64,000 bases of DNA. It comes from Climacteris rufus (Eukaryota > Chordata > Aves > Passeriformes > Climacteridae). The stretch is taken from positions 63,154 to 127,153 of the forward strand of contig VZRZ01002012.1 of assembly GCA_013398175.1 (NCBI GenBank), given 5' to 3'. The stretch's first letter is position 1. Each line of letters starts with the position of its first letter. Of this stretch, positions 24,682-39,600 are shown in pieces. Below the pieces are notes generated by a model, which was given only the letters and a program-made list of their open reading frames with translations, had not been told where the DNA came from and made no database searches. Made by a program: the position numbers and the translations under genes.

Positions 24682-27600
24682 GTGAGTGCCGCCCGCCCCG
24701 GAGCGCCTGCGGGACCGGCCCCGGCGGGCGGGATGCGGGGCCGGGATGCCCGACCAACACTGTCCTTCTCCCCCAGGAACTGGTGCGCCTACATCGTGAA
24801 CAAGAACGTGAGCTGCTCGGTGCTGGACGGGACGGAGAGCTACGTCCAGGCCCAGTACAAGTGCGCCTGGAACCAGTTCCCGTGCCAGCCCACCCCGGTG
24901 TGAGTATCCCGGGGGGCGACCTCGGCAGGGAGAGCGCTCGGCCACCCGCTGCCGAGGGAAAGAGGGAAAGAGGGAAAGCGGGGGAGCGACTCTCGGGCGG
25001 CTCCCGGCACCCCGAGAAGCGCAGGGCCGGGGCAGGAGGGTGCGGAGCGCCCCAAACAAAGCGCTCGCTCATTAGCTAATTAGAGGCAGATTGAGCTGGT
25101 CCGTGCAGGAGGGCGGGAGCTGCCCTGGCACCCCTCGTGGGCCCGGAGAGGCGTGCGGGAGGACGGGAAGCACGAGGGCTGCTCCCCACGGCGGGAGCGC
25201 TCCTGGGCCGCGGCCCCGCGCCCCAAACCGGTTTGGTGCTCGCCCTGTGCTCCTGGATCGGCGCCGAAAGGGAGAGGCAGGAAGGCGAGGCAGCACCTTG
25301 CAGTCTGCGTGTGCCCGTCTGTTATCCGGCAAGGCGAGCAGCCGGGGCAGAGGTTTTTGTTTGATTTGAACAAATCACGAGTGAGAGCCGCAGTAGCCCG
25401 CGGAGTGGCCGCCTGCAGCGCGGTGTCCCGCAGCAAGGCTGGGGGAGCTCGCAGGTACAGCAGAACCGGTGTCAGGGAACCCATGTATCTCACCTTCTGC
25501 TTAATCCCAGGCAAATACCCTTTCCTCAGTTTTCCGCTTGAATACTTGCACGTTTCTGTTTGAAAGCTCTAGTGATACACGCTTTGTGAAAACATTTCAC
25601 CTCCCCCGAAGTCACTGGAAAGACACCCCTAGATTTTCGTATGTTCAGACTTGGACTGAGGTGATGATGAGGATTGTTTTACAAGAAAGCTACGGTAACC
25701 GGTTTTTATTTTGACATAAAACAGTGAGGGTGAAACTGACACTGCTAGATCCTGGGTACTCCTGAAATAAACTGCAGACATTGATGACGCTGCCACCCTG
25801 GGGCCAGTGACAATAGGTGTTGGGTGTTTGGCTTTCAAATATGCTGCTTTCTGTTTGTTTGAGTTGTTATTTTTGTTGTAAACCAAGCTTTTCTCCACTG
25901 GAAAATATAAACACCAGAATTTGAGGGGAAAAAGCAAAGACAGAAGACAGCTGAGTAACACTGTCTTGTGTAATTTGCCTTGTTTCTCTTTGGAGTGTTG
26001 GACTGGCCATTTCGGGCTCCTGACTGAGTTTGTGGATGTGTAATGGGGTGTGCCCTCTATCCTGGGAAGTCTCCACAGCCGAGTTACAGAGGCACGAGGA
26101 GTGGTTGAAACTGAGCTCTTTAAACACGTAAATCACCAAGCCTTAAGAGAAGGAATTTCAGAGGCGGTAAATCAGGACTTTCATGGACTATCTGCTAGTA
26201 GATAATGAAGAAAGTGCAAAGGCATTGCTTCTAGCTCAGGGCATTCCTGAACTGAAACTGCCTGAGAGTGGGAAATCTTTGGCAGGAGTAGGAAGGGGAA
26301 GCCCAGCTTGAGCAGGGGGCTGCACTGTATGACCTCCAAAAGTCCCATCCCTGCCAGATTTCTCTGTGGTTCTGTGAAATGGCATTGTCTGTCCTTGTGC
26401 TTCTAAACATCTGGAGCTGGCTGCTGTCAGAGAGAAAATATGGGGCTGAGCAGACATTTGGTCTCACCAGCTGTGTCCACTCTCATGGGGTTTTTTTGTT
26501 CTTTTGAGAATGGAATTAGATACTTACCGTAAGACTTTGTTTCCTCTATTTGACTTTCTTTGGTGAGCATCAGTGTTGCTTTCTTCATAACCATAATGGC
26601 AATTGCAAAACAAGTCTTTGTTCTTAACATAAAATATTCCTTATTCTTGCCATAAAATATTTATTTTCCTGTCACAGCACCAGCTAATTAACACTGAGAG
26701 AAAGTGAAGTATCAAAATCTTAAAATTTTATTGTGTTTGTAGGTTGTGACTTTTATTCTTCTGTCTGTTGCATATACCTTCTCTTAGTGGCAGAGTAAGA
26801 AAGGAACTAATCCTAAAAGTTTGAAATACATGCCTCAAATCCTGCAAACCCCTAACTTCGCTCCTGTGAAAAGCGTTGTTTAATTCAGAAGGAGTAGTGG
26901 TCTGAATAACAAAATGTGTTTATATATGTTTGCTACCTAATGTTCACAAAAATAGGACAGGAAAGAGCTACAGAACAACAAAGAAATGACTGTGAGGACT
27001 TTGTGGAAATTATTCTCTCTTTTTTTTTTCTTTATACACTTGCAGAGATAACTTAAAATGGACTAAATAGCAGATATTCATGGGAATAAAGTACAGTCCC
27101 TGTGTAGTCTCCTCTCGATACCCATGGTTTATCTAAGGGCTCATTCAGCTGCAGACAGTGGGGACAGTGAGATCCAAATCAAACAAAGAATTGCTTAACT
27201 GTATCATAGATGTATGTGTCTTATTAGTACTTAAGTACTATTAGGTCTATTTTTTAGTCAGTCATTGGATTTACTGTTGGTTTATATTAGTTTAAGACTA
27301 GGTTTAAAGAGCCCTTCTAGTGTTTAGGTACAGTCCAGGTTATGCACAACAATTACTTAAACTGCAATGTCTATGGGAGCATTTCACTGCCTTAAACTTG
27401 CAGTGTACTCCTGCATTTTGTGTGCTCTACATACAAGAGAATGTGTAATACAGATATGGATTATAGTCAGCACTGATCTTCCTTTGGATTTTTTTTTTCT
27501 TTTAGAAATAGAAAGCTCTGGTGATTAAGCCTAAAAATCATATGCATGCACGAACCCCTTTTTTTCTATCCTTTAGGCCCATCAAAGTATAATTTGTCTG

Positions 27601-30600
27601 AAGAAAAAAAAATCCAAAGCCCCCTGTTGGAATGACTACACTTCTAGGAGTGTTAACTGTAAATTCACTTTGGCTACAGGGTGTATTTCCTGAAATGTTA
27701 AGTTGAAATTCAGGAAATTATTACACTTCATTGTTTAACTGTTTTATAGGTACTTGGGCTCCATAGTGCATTTCCTTGTTGAAAAGCTGGTGAATGCTTT
27801 GGCTGATTAAGGTGTCAAGGATGAATGTGAGTTGAAGTGTGGCTGCTCAAGAGATAGGAAGAGAGGGAGTAGAAAGAAAGAGCAGAAATGCCCTTTGAAG
27901 TATGTTCCCTTTGAAGTATGGGGGGCTTCTGATTTATTTTTCTTAAAACTGTGACTAGCAGAGGAAGGAGGAACTTTGTTATTAGTGGGTCACTGGGCTG
28001 AATACAAAAATATTAGTGTTTTTACTCACTGAAAAGAAATTGGATGCTTTGAAATTTAATATTTCTTCATAAATAACTGACCCCTCACTGCTTGTTTTGT
28101 TGTGAATTTCCATTCCTAGCTTTCTTACGAACGGTTTGGTACCTTAATTAGCAAGAATAGCAATTTGTAACTAGTAGCATTATCTGTTTCTAAAGGAAAA
28201 ATATGAAAATATGTTGCCTTTCTGGTTAGAACCTACACACTCTTCAGGGTTGTGGCTTGTTTTGGACATCCTCTGCTCACTAGAGGCGGTGCAGGGTAGG
28301 ATGTTGTCATAGCAGTTGTTTGTTTTGCTTCTTGTTCTGTAGGGTGTGTGGGGACATCTGGCTGTACCAGAGGTGCTCCAATTTATGGCCCAGCACTTTT
28401 GGGAAAAGCTGCCTTCACTAGTAAGGTTTTGATTTTGAAGTTTGAAGTGAACTGAAGTAGAGGGATATTTCTGGGTTTCTGTCTTTGCTACAGAACTGCA
28501 AACAGGACTTCTCCCTTTGAGGCAGTAAATCAAATAGGGAAAAATTGAGCTTGGTAAGAACCTCTGGAGGTCTTGTAATCCCCTCATATCCCCCAGCTAA
28601 CAGCAGAACCGGTTTCAAAGTTAGATAAGGTTGCTCAGGGACTTGAAGAAAGGATGTTTTTATCAGCTCTCCTAATTCATGTACCAGCTGCCCCATTAAT
28701 TATGATCATGTGAGTAAAGGTATCTGTATGCTTAAGTTGGGTCATCTGTCTTTAGCTTGTGAGGAGTGAATGTCATGATTTAGTGTAATCTTCTCATCTT
28801 AACAGTAATGATAAATGTATAATAAGCAAACCCATTTTTTCATTTATTTTTGCATACTTAGAAAACGGACAAGAAAATTATGAATGAAGCAATAGCTGAA
28901 TTAGCAAGCCTCTCCAAATCTCTCATTGTGCAATATTTTCCAACTTCTTGCCATTTTATACTTTCAAATTATCATAAATAAGCCCACTGCCAAATTAATC
29001 GTGGTTTTATTCGTGGCCCAGAAAAAAGATTTAAAGCAAAAGATTGAAATAACTTTAGAGAATGTTAGTACTAGTTTTCTGCATTCATAAATACCAGAAC
29101 AGATTACTACTTATGAGTAAACCCCAGCTTTTAATAAAGCTGTGAATGGGTTCATCATCTGAAAAACCCAGAATGATCTGGGTGGAGCACATCCTCCCTA
29201 GTCTAGGGACATATAGGAAATCCTCATGTACTTCTCAACCCTCCAACAGGCTCAGTATAGTTTTCTCTGAGCCTGTTCTGTTGCTAGAAATAAAGCATAC
29301 AGATCAGTGTCAGAGTCTCAGCACCAGGCAGGATCAAACCTCAGATATACAAGTCAGCACAGATTGGAGCCTGTTTGCCCCTGCCCTCCAGCAAGAAGTA
29401 TCTCAGAAGAAAAACTTGCAGGATGCACAAAAACTTGAAGGGAAAGTGGGAGCTGTTTAATGTTCCCCCTCCAAGTATCTATAAAGGTCTTCAGGACTTT
29501 GCTTCCAACTTCGTGTATTTTGTATGAGCAGAATTTCTTTGTGCAGGTTCCAGCTAGCTGACTACACAGGGAGGCTGGCCTGGGGGCTTGTGCACTGAAT
29601 ACAGTAAGGAAACTTAAAAAACTTCAGTATCCTGGAGTGCTTGTTTGAAAATCTTTGAGATCCTGCTGGGTGTGGTAAGTTTTCCTGGCTGTCTCCCCAA
29701 GCCTGAAATTGTGCATCTCTGCTTCCACGCACTGAACGCAGCAAAATATTTTCTCTCTTGTGAACTGGACAGGGAATTTTTATTTCACACATCATTTGAG
29801 TTTGTTGCAATCATGTTAAATAAATAAATAAATCCCACACTGCTCCTCACTTCATATTAATGTAAATACTTAGAATTTTATGCTTTTCTGGTTTGAGAAA
29901 TATGTGACCTGGAGGTCCGGGGCCTCTTCTGTTAAGCACCAAACTGTTGCCAAAGCAGGGAGCTGCTGTCCTGTTTAGGTATATTTTGTCATAAATCACC
30001 CAAATAACTAAGCAACATTCTGTAGCATTAGACAGTGGGCAGTGGCCAGTTTTACACATTGGGGATTATTACTCCCATCTGACTTCATTTTTGCATTCAC
30101 ATCTCATCTTTCCTTTCTCTTCTGGTTCATTTTTAACTTGGTGTCTTGAAAAGTAACAGCTCTCAATACAATGCTCCGTTTTATTCTGGAAGTTGGGGTC
30201 CCATCTAATCCCACAGGTTAGCTCTTGCCTTCACAGAAGTATTGGTTATTTATTCCATCTGCCTATGTTTCCAAATAACCTCTCAGCAATAGCTCTTTCG
30301 AAAGCAGCCTAGAAATCAGTTTATTTCATGGGCAGGGAAACAGAAGAGATGCTGCTGGAGCTCAGCTGCTCAGACAGCATGAGCAGTAGCAGTGCTCTGC
30401 ATCCTCACTTGGTCTTTCCACCGGTGTCAGATGAGAAATTTGGTCCCTGCTGCTGGGGGAAGGCAGCTGGTGGTGTTGTTAACATACAACCCATTGCAAA
30501 GTTGTTCCTGTTGCATAACTGTTAAATGATATGATGTTGCTGCTCTGCAAGTTTTTTCTGAAATCCTTTTGAAAGTACTGGGTTTTCTCTGGTCGTTTTC

Positions 30601-33600
30601 TATTTAAATGGGATTTTAGTAGCTTACTCTTGGTCTGTTACCATGTGTTTGACTGACATAAGTGTGTTTTGTGGCAAAATGGAAGGAAGCAACCATTAAA
30701 GATATTTCAAAATTGGAAATCCCAAGACTGAAGCTCTGCTCTGAGCTTTGCCACAGGCTGTCTGAAGCTCTCCGTGACTTAAATGCATCCTGTGTCTTGC
30801 TTTTGCTGCTCATAAGAAGAGGATGGCTACCTAGTGGTAATTGATGAACATGAAAAGTAATAACATCTTAGACTTCTGGGCATTTTCTACTGGACTTTAG
30901 TGGTCAGCTTTTTGAAAATAAAGTCCTTGGCAGCTGAGAGTTAGACAGATAGATAGGTATTTGTGTGTATGTGTGTGCGTGTAAAGATATGTATACAACA
31001 AGAAATAACTAGTATGAGACATGAGGTCATATTTCAAGAGTATGCAGTCCCTTGTTCTTTCTTCCCACGAAGAAACATTTCTCTCCCAAGAGAGAAAATT
31101 GTAGTTTGCATCTCATCTTTTTTTGATAGAAGAACTCCAGCTGAGTGGCATAAAATTTGCTGTATAAGTAATAAACAATGGCACTTCTGGAGACTTTGAA
31201 AGGAACTACTAATGAAACCCTGTGGTGTTCCCTGAGAATAGTTGAATGTTTTTTTTCTTAGTTCCTGTAATCTTCTGCCTTTCTTATTGAAAAAACACAA
31301 ACTCTGCAGTAAAATTCAGCCAGATTCTCTCAGATGCACTGAACTAATGTTCAGTGTTGAAGAGAAGTGCCAGAGACCAGGCTGTAGTGAGCTGGTTTGG
31401 GCATCATGATTCTCTGCTCCTTCCCTGGCACCACTAGATGAGATGACAGTTTATTTAGGGATAGACAAAAACAACTTTTTCCTTCCTTGTGGGAAGGAGT
31501 AGTACAATCACCTGTGCCAGGACTCTGCCCACAGCAGTTTCTTCCAGATAGAAGGCCATCTTCTCCCATCACACTTTCCAGGTAGCCTGAAGACACCGTG
31601 TAAAAACAAGCACTGGAAAAAAGTACTTATCTCTAATGCTCATTCCTATTTTATTAAACATTTAGTAAAAATTACAGTGCTTTCATAGTCAGATACTAAA
31701 GCACTGTTTGCAGTGATCTGGCTGGTCAAATCCTGACCTGGTTTCTTGGGTGTGTACACAGCAGGCTGTTGTGTTCCTGTGGATGCAGAATGCTTTGACT
31801 CGTTCCCTTGTTTTCCTTTGGTTACTGTCCCTGTTAATGCTCTCAGCCAGCAGCAGTTTTTTGATCAGGATTTAGCTCAGAACAGATCTGGTAAAAATGC
31901 TGGCCATGCTATACATCAGTACACATTTATTAACAGCTCCCATACGTGTCTGTGCAAGCCCGGAGAAACTGAGTCTCCTTGGTCATAAGTGGTAGTGGTG
32001 CTCGTCATAACTCGATGTTTTCCACAGGAGTGCCTCAAAACTGCTTTTTCCAACACAAAAAAATTGGAAACACTCTCTGCTTGCTTTTCATAATCTGTAT
32101 TTTGTTTTGATTATTACCTTATCTAAAGACCTGATCATGGTCTTTCAGGAACTTCAGTCTAGATGGCTGTGACTGGCACTGGATTAGTGAGTGAGGTCAG
32201 TTGCACTTTTTTCAAGAAAAAGTAATTCTACAGACCCCAATGCCTGCAAAGACAGGTACTGACCTACTTTATATAAATTTTGGAAATAAAAAATGCCAGC
32301 TAAATGAAGAACAGCAGTGTAAAGAATCCATCTGTAAGAACCAGCTTAGTGTCTCTAATACCAGATCAATACGGGAAATTATTCTGAGGTGCAATAAGAT
32401 TCTTTTTTAATAGCTTTTTGCTGCACTGTATAATTGGGATGTATTATGGCCTTGATGGCTCACTTTCATTGAACACCTAGACTTCTGTAGGGTCATGTAT
32501 TCCTGTCAAAACATCTTTTCACTGCTTGATATAAATGCCTTAGGATAAATTCTTAGTGAAGACACATTTTTTCCCAAATTAAGCTCATCTGTGGGCTGAA
32601 ATCACCAGCTAGCTGCCACTGCTGCTGTGTAGTAGCAAGGTAATAAAAGAACAAAAAACAAAGGTGGATTTGACTCACCCTGATTGAAGTTGTCTGCTCT
32701 GTGTGCAGAGGGATTAATGTGAGCCTGGGAGCTTAGACCTGCAGTGTTGGTGACTCAATGCAATTCCGTGGTGTTCAGCATGCTCTGTAGGTAATTGGAT
32801 GTAAAAAATGACTTTAGGGTGAGAGGCAGCCTTGTTTTGACTCTGCTGGCTGTATTGACTATTTGTGCTGGTCATCATGGAAATACAGACAACTAAAGCC
32901 TGTCCTTACCTACACAGGAGGCACCTGAAATCCAGGTGTGTTGAAACTCACTGTTACAGACAACTCCTGAAAATCTCCAATAATTTCAGTGGAACTAGGA
33001 CTTGTGAACCATGTAGGGCTTACAATAAGGCAGAAAACTCAGGATCAACTGGTTCTAGTTCAGTATTTGTGTAGTATGGCAAATAAAAGATGGCCAATAA
33101 GGTATATTTTCAACAGAAGTCTTTTCAGCCTACAAAATAAAAGATGCTTGGTCAAAATATGATGGTGTTTAATTAAATCTTCTAAGCAGTGTTTTTGTGT
33201 GGTGTCTAAATGCACTTCAGTACTCCTATTGCAATATGTTGGAGATTTAGATGACTGAGACTATGTAACTATAGTATAACTGTATAAATATAACTACCAG
33301 ACTATATAATTTACAAAGAATGTATCTACATGCAATAAAAGTCTTAAATAGTGATTTGTTATCTTCTGTTTTATAAAGACAGACATTTATAGGCTGCTGA
33401 AGTTATGGGACTTGTTCCAATCACTGCAGAATTTTGGACCAAACCTCGAAGCTTTGTGCTCAGAATAAACATTTTATATGCTGCTTATGTAGAAACATGC
33501 TGATTCTGTGGTCCCTTCCTCACAGTGGGGATGTGGTGGCACTTATCTCATTGCATTTCCCAAAAGGTTGTGTGTTAATATCTGGTTACAGAACTGAGCC

Positions 33601-36600
33601 ATATGTTTTCCCACCAATTTAATCCAAATGTTTCTGATTTGTTTTATCGCTATTAAGTGACATTCCAAATATCAGTGTTAACTGTTTCCTTCTGTGGTTT
33701 AGCACCATGAGAATATTATAGCTCATTCCATAGTCAAAATGTCTAGCATTTGCTTTAAGCATTAGTTTTTAATTAAGCATTTTCCTAAGCAAATACTTCC
33801 CTCTCAAAGAGGAGGAATATTTGAATGCTGTTGTCACACTGTATGACTTCATTTCAGCTGTGGAACACTTAGATATTAAAAGTGGAGATTTGTATTAGTG
33901 TTCTGAATGTGTTTTCTCATTTGGTGAGCATGTTGAATTTGTGGTGAAGGTAGGAGGTGTGGGTAGTTATAAGCCTGTTGTGGAAAGACTCCTGAAAAAC
34001 AGCTGTTCTTATTTTCTCTGTTGTGAGGAAGGATTAGAGACAGCTGAAATCAACCTTTATTCATGCTTTTTAAAAGAATTATTTCAGTTACAGGATTTAG
34101 TTCAATTCATCAAGGGGATATGACCATCATCTTGGACTGCAAGTCCATGGGAGAATGGAGTGATGGTGTGTTATATATAACTTCTAACCACATAAGAAAT
34201 TGCAAATTTTAAAAATAACTTTGAGATACACTTATAAAATAACTGTGTTTATTAATATTTTTATTTGAATAGCACAAATCCAAGTCAACAGGAGGAAGAT
34301 TCGATCTTTTACTGGTTTTTAATTGCATTGCAACATATACAGACATAAAAGTGAAGCCTCAACTTTTTAAGAGACTTAGGAAACTTTTGTGGACCCTTTT
34401 GATGAAATTGCCTCACTAGATAACTCTATTAAATAGTCACAGGTACCAGATAAACGATGTGAAACTTGATGTTACATTCTAGCTGCATAGAGAACCAACA
34501 TTTTGTATCTCTGGGTACACTGAGTGCCTGTCATGTGTTTTGTATGTTTCTGGTGGTATATTCTGTGTCTGCTGTGGCTATGAGTGAGCAATTGGATTCG
34601 GAATACTGCAGTTTTAAGTAAAGACTTGTCTAATTTGTATATTTTGGTCGTTTCCAGCCCTATGTCTTTCACATACATAGAATCACAAATTGTTCTCATG
34701 ATGTGGTCCTTAGTAGAAAGTTATGGTTTGTTTTGTTAGGACTGTAACCAACAATATAATTTTGTTCAGTGCTGTTAGACTGTTATATCCTAGCAAAATC
34801 CTGGCTGTTGTGTATGGAGAATATCATTGGTAAAGGAGCTGTAGCAATGAAGCTGTGACTTTTCATGATTTTATGTGACTGGATTCAAATTAGAGAAGTG
34901 TTAGTGTAAGTTCCTGTTTCCCAGCCTTACATAATTATCCTTCCTGGAGGAAATGGGAGCAGCTCTGTGATTCATTCAGCTGCACTGGCAGTATAGAGAA
35001 GTAGTTCTTGGTGAGGAAATCCCTACTAAATTTCTGAGCCAACCATGAGTATGGCTTTCTTGTTACCATAGTTCAAAGTGTGAAATATGAAAACTGTTCT
35101 AGATCCAGATTTTGAAGTATTCTAATTCTAGCTTATTTTTGCTCTAGGAGAACTGTGATTTAGGATTCAGGTTAATCTGTATTTGATGAACCACAACTGA
35201 AATCAAAACAGACCAAATGTGTGTATTTTCTTGCATTCTCAAATTTGCAAGAATTTGTAAGAAGTGGACTGCTACAACATTTTTAAAAGTTGTGGATACA
35301 CAGTGTTTATAATTTAGTGTGTGAGAATTCTTCTACATTTCAAATAATTTTTTTCTTAAATAATGTTGAAGCATTTTATTCCTATTAGGATCAGGAAACT
35401 ATAAAGCAAAAAGGAGTGAGAGTGTCAAACATGCTTATTTTTTATTTGTAAGATGGGCTTTGGAAAAGTTTTCAATTTTTGACATAGGAAAATTATTAAG
35501 CTTGATTTCTTTTTATTTGTTTATATTCTTCTTTTGTATTTGGTTGTGTCTTATGATTTGTCTGACTGTTGAAAGCATCTGAAGGTGTCTATGTTGATGA
35601 ATATGACTACAGAAAAAGTATTCAAAGAGAAACCTGTCAAAAATTATAGAATATAAAATCCTCATTCTGTAAATTAAGCGAAGAAGAGCACAATTTGCAT
35701 ATAAGTAGTTCTTATTCATTTTATAAAATTAGCTATATTCTTAAAACTTTGTTAGGACAAAAGAGAGATGTGGCGTTTGAAAATAATCAAAATACTGGAA
35801 AGGGTTTGGCCCTGAAAGTAAAAAGAGGAACACCCAGAACATTAGGAGCAGCTAAGCATTTTATGGAAATCATACAGAAGTATGTCCAACCATTTCCAGC
35901 ACGTGAAAACTGATCTGGAAGTTCAAAGTTTGCATTTCAGTAATGTGGTAGTAGTGAGAGAGGTTGTAATGACTCTCAAAACCACTTCAAAAAACTAAAG
36001 CATCCAGCTAATCCTGTTGCTCCTAACTCTGGCAGCTATTTGGAAGGAAAGGATTCAAACCCAAATTATCTACACAAGATGTGGTTTAATACTTTAGATA
36101 AGGGAGAAGGAAAAGGAAGTTCCTGGGTGGTCGGGGTATTGTTCTTCCCAGTGGTGCCCTCGACATTGCACTCCTCTATTTAATTTTTAAAGCACTTGAC
36201 CTTGGGGTTTTCTGTACTTTGTATTTGTAAACAGGATTCAGCAGATGTTTAAGTGAAAATTGTAGAAGAAATGATGAGCTGGAGTGCAGGCTACAGCTGT
36301 TTCCTATATGGTGTTCAGAAGGTAAAAAAGCATTGGAAACCCACTCTTGAGTTTACATTTTCCAAGTCAGAGTCTGAAAAGCAGACAACCACAGCAAAGC
36401 ACTGCAGTTATGGGCAGCTCCTAGACAGAGGTACAGCACAGCCTGCCCCTGCCTTCCTGTGCAGATTCACAGAAGGGAATCCAGTGAGGCTTATTACAAT
36501 AAAGTGCTCTTGGTCCAGAAATAGTTGGAAGAAAGATAACACTGTCTCTAGTCAAAGCAGTTTTTTCCCCTTAAATGAGAAGTTGTAGACAAAGTAAGAA

Positions 36601-39600
36601 TGCAAAACCACATTTGCATTTGAGTATTTCCTGAGTGTAGAAATTAGAATATATTGTGGCAGAATTGGGGAAGATATGGTTGGAAAAGAAATAAATTCAT
36701 AATTAGTGGTTAATATTTTAACCACCCTGCCACAAGTTTGTTAACCAGCTTACCAAAAAGGGACAGCAAATGACTGTCAGTTATGGGACGTTATTTTGTA
36801 ATTATATATGTGAAGGTGAAATATGCTGAAAAAAAGTCAGAATTATTTCAGCAGTTATTTGCACTCATGGCAAGGGAAGTTTTGGAAGGTAAAAGTTAAG
36901 CTAATTCCCACTCCGTGACTTTCAATAGGAAATGTTTCACAATCAGCATATGATTTAACTGTTTCCATTTGGTAACTGATTACTAATTTTCTTTTGATCA
37001 GTAAGGAATGTTGCATATTAATGCAAAGCTGTATTCAATGAAATGTGTGGGTGATTTTTGTGTTCTAGCACAGCTGCTTCTGGTGCTGTTCTGTACTGTG
37101 TTCTCTCTGTCCCAGGATACGTCCCTGTGAGCCCAGCCAGGCTATGACTGAAATTTCTTGCAGAGCTGCTGTAGAGTTCTTCACTGCTGTCCTGCATTTA
37201 TTCTGCTGTTTAGGGACACCTTAGCTGGGAAGTGAGCCTTTCATTCATTAACGTTTAATCTGAAATAATCTTAAGGAAAAAAGGTTTGAAAAAGCCATGA
37301 GAAAATAAGTAGCATGATGCTAGTTTTACTTGGAGGGAGGAATTCTCATGAGAAATTGGGATGACTTTTTTGTTTCTTTGTGTTCCAGGAATACCATTTT
37401 ATAGAGCTCAGGTAGCAAATTCCCATTTTACTCATTTTCCTCATCTTTCAACCCGAAATGAGCTTTACCTTAAATTTATTTAGTTTTTATCCAATAGTGT
37501 AGCCTCTGCTTGCAGTCTGGTGGGATACCACAGTGTCTGACCAAAATTGAACATGTGGGATGTGTATGAAGGGAAGTTATGGAAGAAGTCTATGGTTAAA
37601 GAAGGTTGTAAACCAGAATCAGTTTGTCATTTATGAACTTTTGAGTGATTAATCGGGGAAGCTCAAGGTTGTATGTACACAATATGTGCATAGGCTTTTC
37701 TGCTAGACCCTCTTCAACTTCACTAATTGAATAGGAAAGAGTTGATTTCTTTGTTGGTTGTAGTGTTTCGTTTGATTTCTTCTTTCATGTCCTTGTCTGA
37801 CTCACGCTTTCAGCATTTTGTCCTTCTCTGGAAAGTCCCTCCCACCTTTGACTTCTCTGTAGATATGGATTCTAAGGAATGGCTTAAGAGGAGACAGTGG
37901 AAAGACAAGTGGGACAAAGCAGGCAGAAGCATTTTGTGATATCCAGAAGAGCCCTCTGGTGGGGTTGCCGTGGAAAGTTAGAGAAAAAACATTCTGAATG
38001 TGACCACACTGGTGGTCACTGTTAGTCTCAGCACTGTCTCATGAGTTGAACCTTCTCTTGCCACATTTGATCCCTCTGCTCATACATGAAAGCCCCTTTT
38101 CCATGGCTCCCATGGCTGTGTTGCGTGCAGACAACATTAAAACCTAGACCAAAACATTTATTTGTTTGATGTTTGAAGCAGAAAATGAATCCCAGATGAA
38201 AGTATTTAATTTTCATTGAAAAAAAACAAAAAACCATAACCTGTTTTAATTTTAACTTTAATCTAAATAGCAGCTTAGGTTCTGGATTGTTTAAAATGCT
38301 TTCTGCTTTTGCAGCTACCGAACAAGTTTCAGGCCTCGGTACACAGTTGCCTATAAGACAGTAACAGAGCTAGAATGGAGATGTTGTCCTGGCTACAAAG
38401 GGGAAGACTGCAGAGAAGGACCAGCAGAAAAGCCAAACACTGCTCGTCGTCCCACAACACCAGCGAAAGCTGTCGTGAAGAAAGGCATAGGTAACATTTT
38501 GTTTGAATTTTGGTATGCATGGTCATATCTGTTCTCTTGTTTTGTCTTTTAAGGGTAAGAATCATTATGGTTTCTATTAAACTCAACTCCTGGCAGGTAC
38601 AAAAGCCATATGAAAGATTCTGTGTGGTGGAAAATAATAGCCAGGCAATAGCAGTCTTGATGCAGAGAATTTCCTGAAGAATAACAGAGAAATGGGCTGT
38701 AGAACACTGGCTGGAAATGCCAGCTGGCTACTCATGGTTCCAGAAAATCTTTGTGTTAAGATTGTGGTTTTTGTAAGAATTTACAGGGGGTTTTTCTGTG
38801 GTTTCTCCAATGTTCAGGAAAAAAAAAGGGGAGGGGGGGAAAGATATATTTAAGAAGAACTATTATTAAAACAAAAGAAAAACGCAGGTACTAATTTTAA
38901 TAATATATGAAGAATCCCTAGCAGTTTCACAATGTTTTGTTAAAGATTGTGCAGCTTTTACAGATTCATGTTAGATTATCTGCCTTAATAGTAAGGAGTA
39001 AGGGAATAAGTAAGGATAAGCCTCAACTTCTGAAAAAATATCTTAAAGAATGAATGATGTTTGTCTGTGTGAGATGTTGTCTTCTGACATAGTAAGAAGG
39101 AATGTTGTTACTGCCATATTATGCCTTTTCTCCATTAAGAAAAAATGATAAACAGATGTTTCCTTCTGAAGGACTTTTTCCAACATAATTGGAGATTAGT
39201 GTCACATATAGCACTTAGTCAGATTTCCACATGTGTTTTTTGTGTAGTGGAATGTATTGAATGACTGAATACATGGTTTCAAGCTAGTCCCATAGACTAT
39301 ATACCTGCTTTAAAAACAAGTTTTTAAAATATTTTGTTAGCCAACCTAAAATATTAATTCCAAAAGATGATAATAAAACATGATGATACCTGTATCACTC
39401 TCCTCTCTTCTAGACAAAATAAAAAATTACTTTGACTTTTCCTGCAGTTTATCCTTTCTTGACCTCTGATAATGTTTATTTTTTTTTTTATTCTGAATTC
39501 TCTGCAACTTTTGAACATTTTGCTTGAAACTGAACATCCAGAATTGCACGTGGCTCTGCAAATGAGGTGCTGCTAATGACAAGTGGATTGGAAGAGTAGT

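Larger units (their letters stand above)
24420..25450 (+). promoter_or_regulatory. EMILIN2: CpG island at the EMILIN2 5' end
   Basis: GC and CpG content rises sharply against the AT-rich flanks from about 24.2 kb and stays high to about 25.45 kb. It covers EMILIN2 exons 1 and 2, intron 1 and the start of intron 2. No TATA box stands out upstream of the start codon at 24534, which suits a dispersed CpG-type promoter. Several G5-G6 runs flank exon 1. The exact transcription start cannot be read from sequence. Confidence 0.75.
24900..38314 (+). other. EMILIN2: EMILIN2 intron 2 (13.4 kb)
   Basis: The first ~0.55 kb continues the CpG island and holds TAAT homeodomain-type motifs. A CR1 3' fragment lies near 26.3 kb. 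The remainder is AT-rich with short simple repeats and no recognisable exon. As the long first large intron it is a likely place for enhancers, but none can be proved here. Confidence 0.85.

Noticed and set aside
24412..25072. 215- and 216-codon minus-strand open frames across the CpG island
   Set aside because: They are mirror frames of EMILIN2 exons 1-2 and flanking GC-rich DNA, where stop codons are rare; they cross the N and have proline/arginine/glycine-rich composition.
36253..36588. 111-codon + strand open frame in EMILIN2 intron 2
   Set aside because: No motif, no flanking splice pair, and it cannot join exon 2 and exon 3, which are already phase-compatible with each other.
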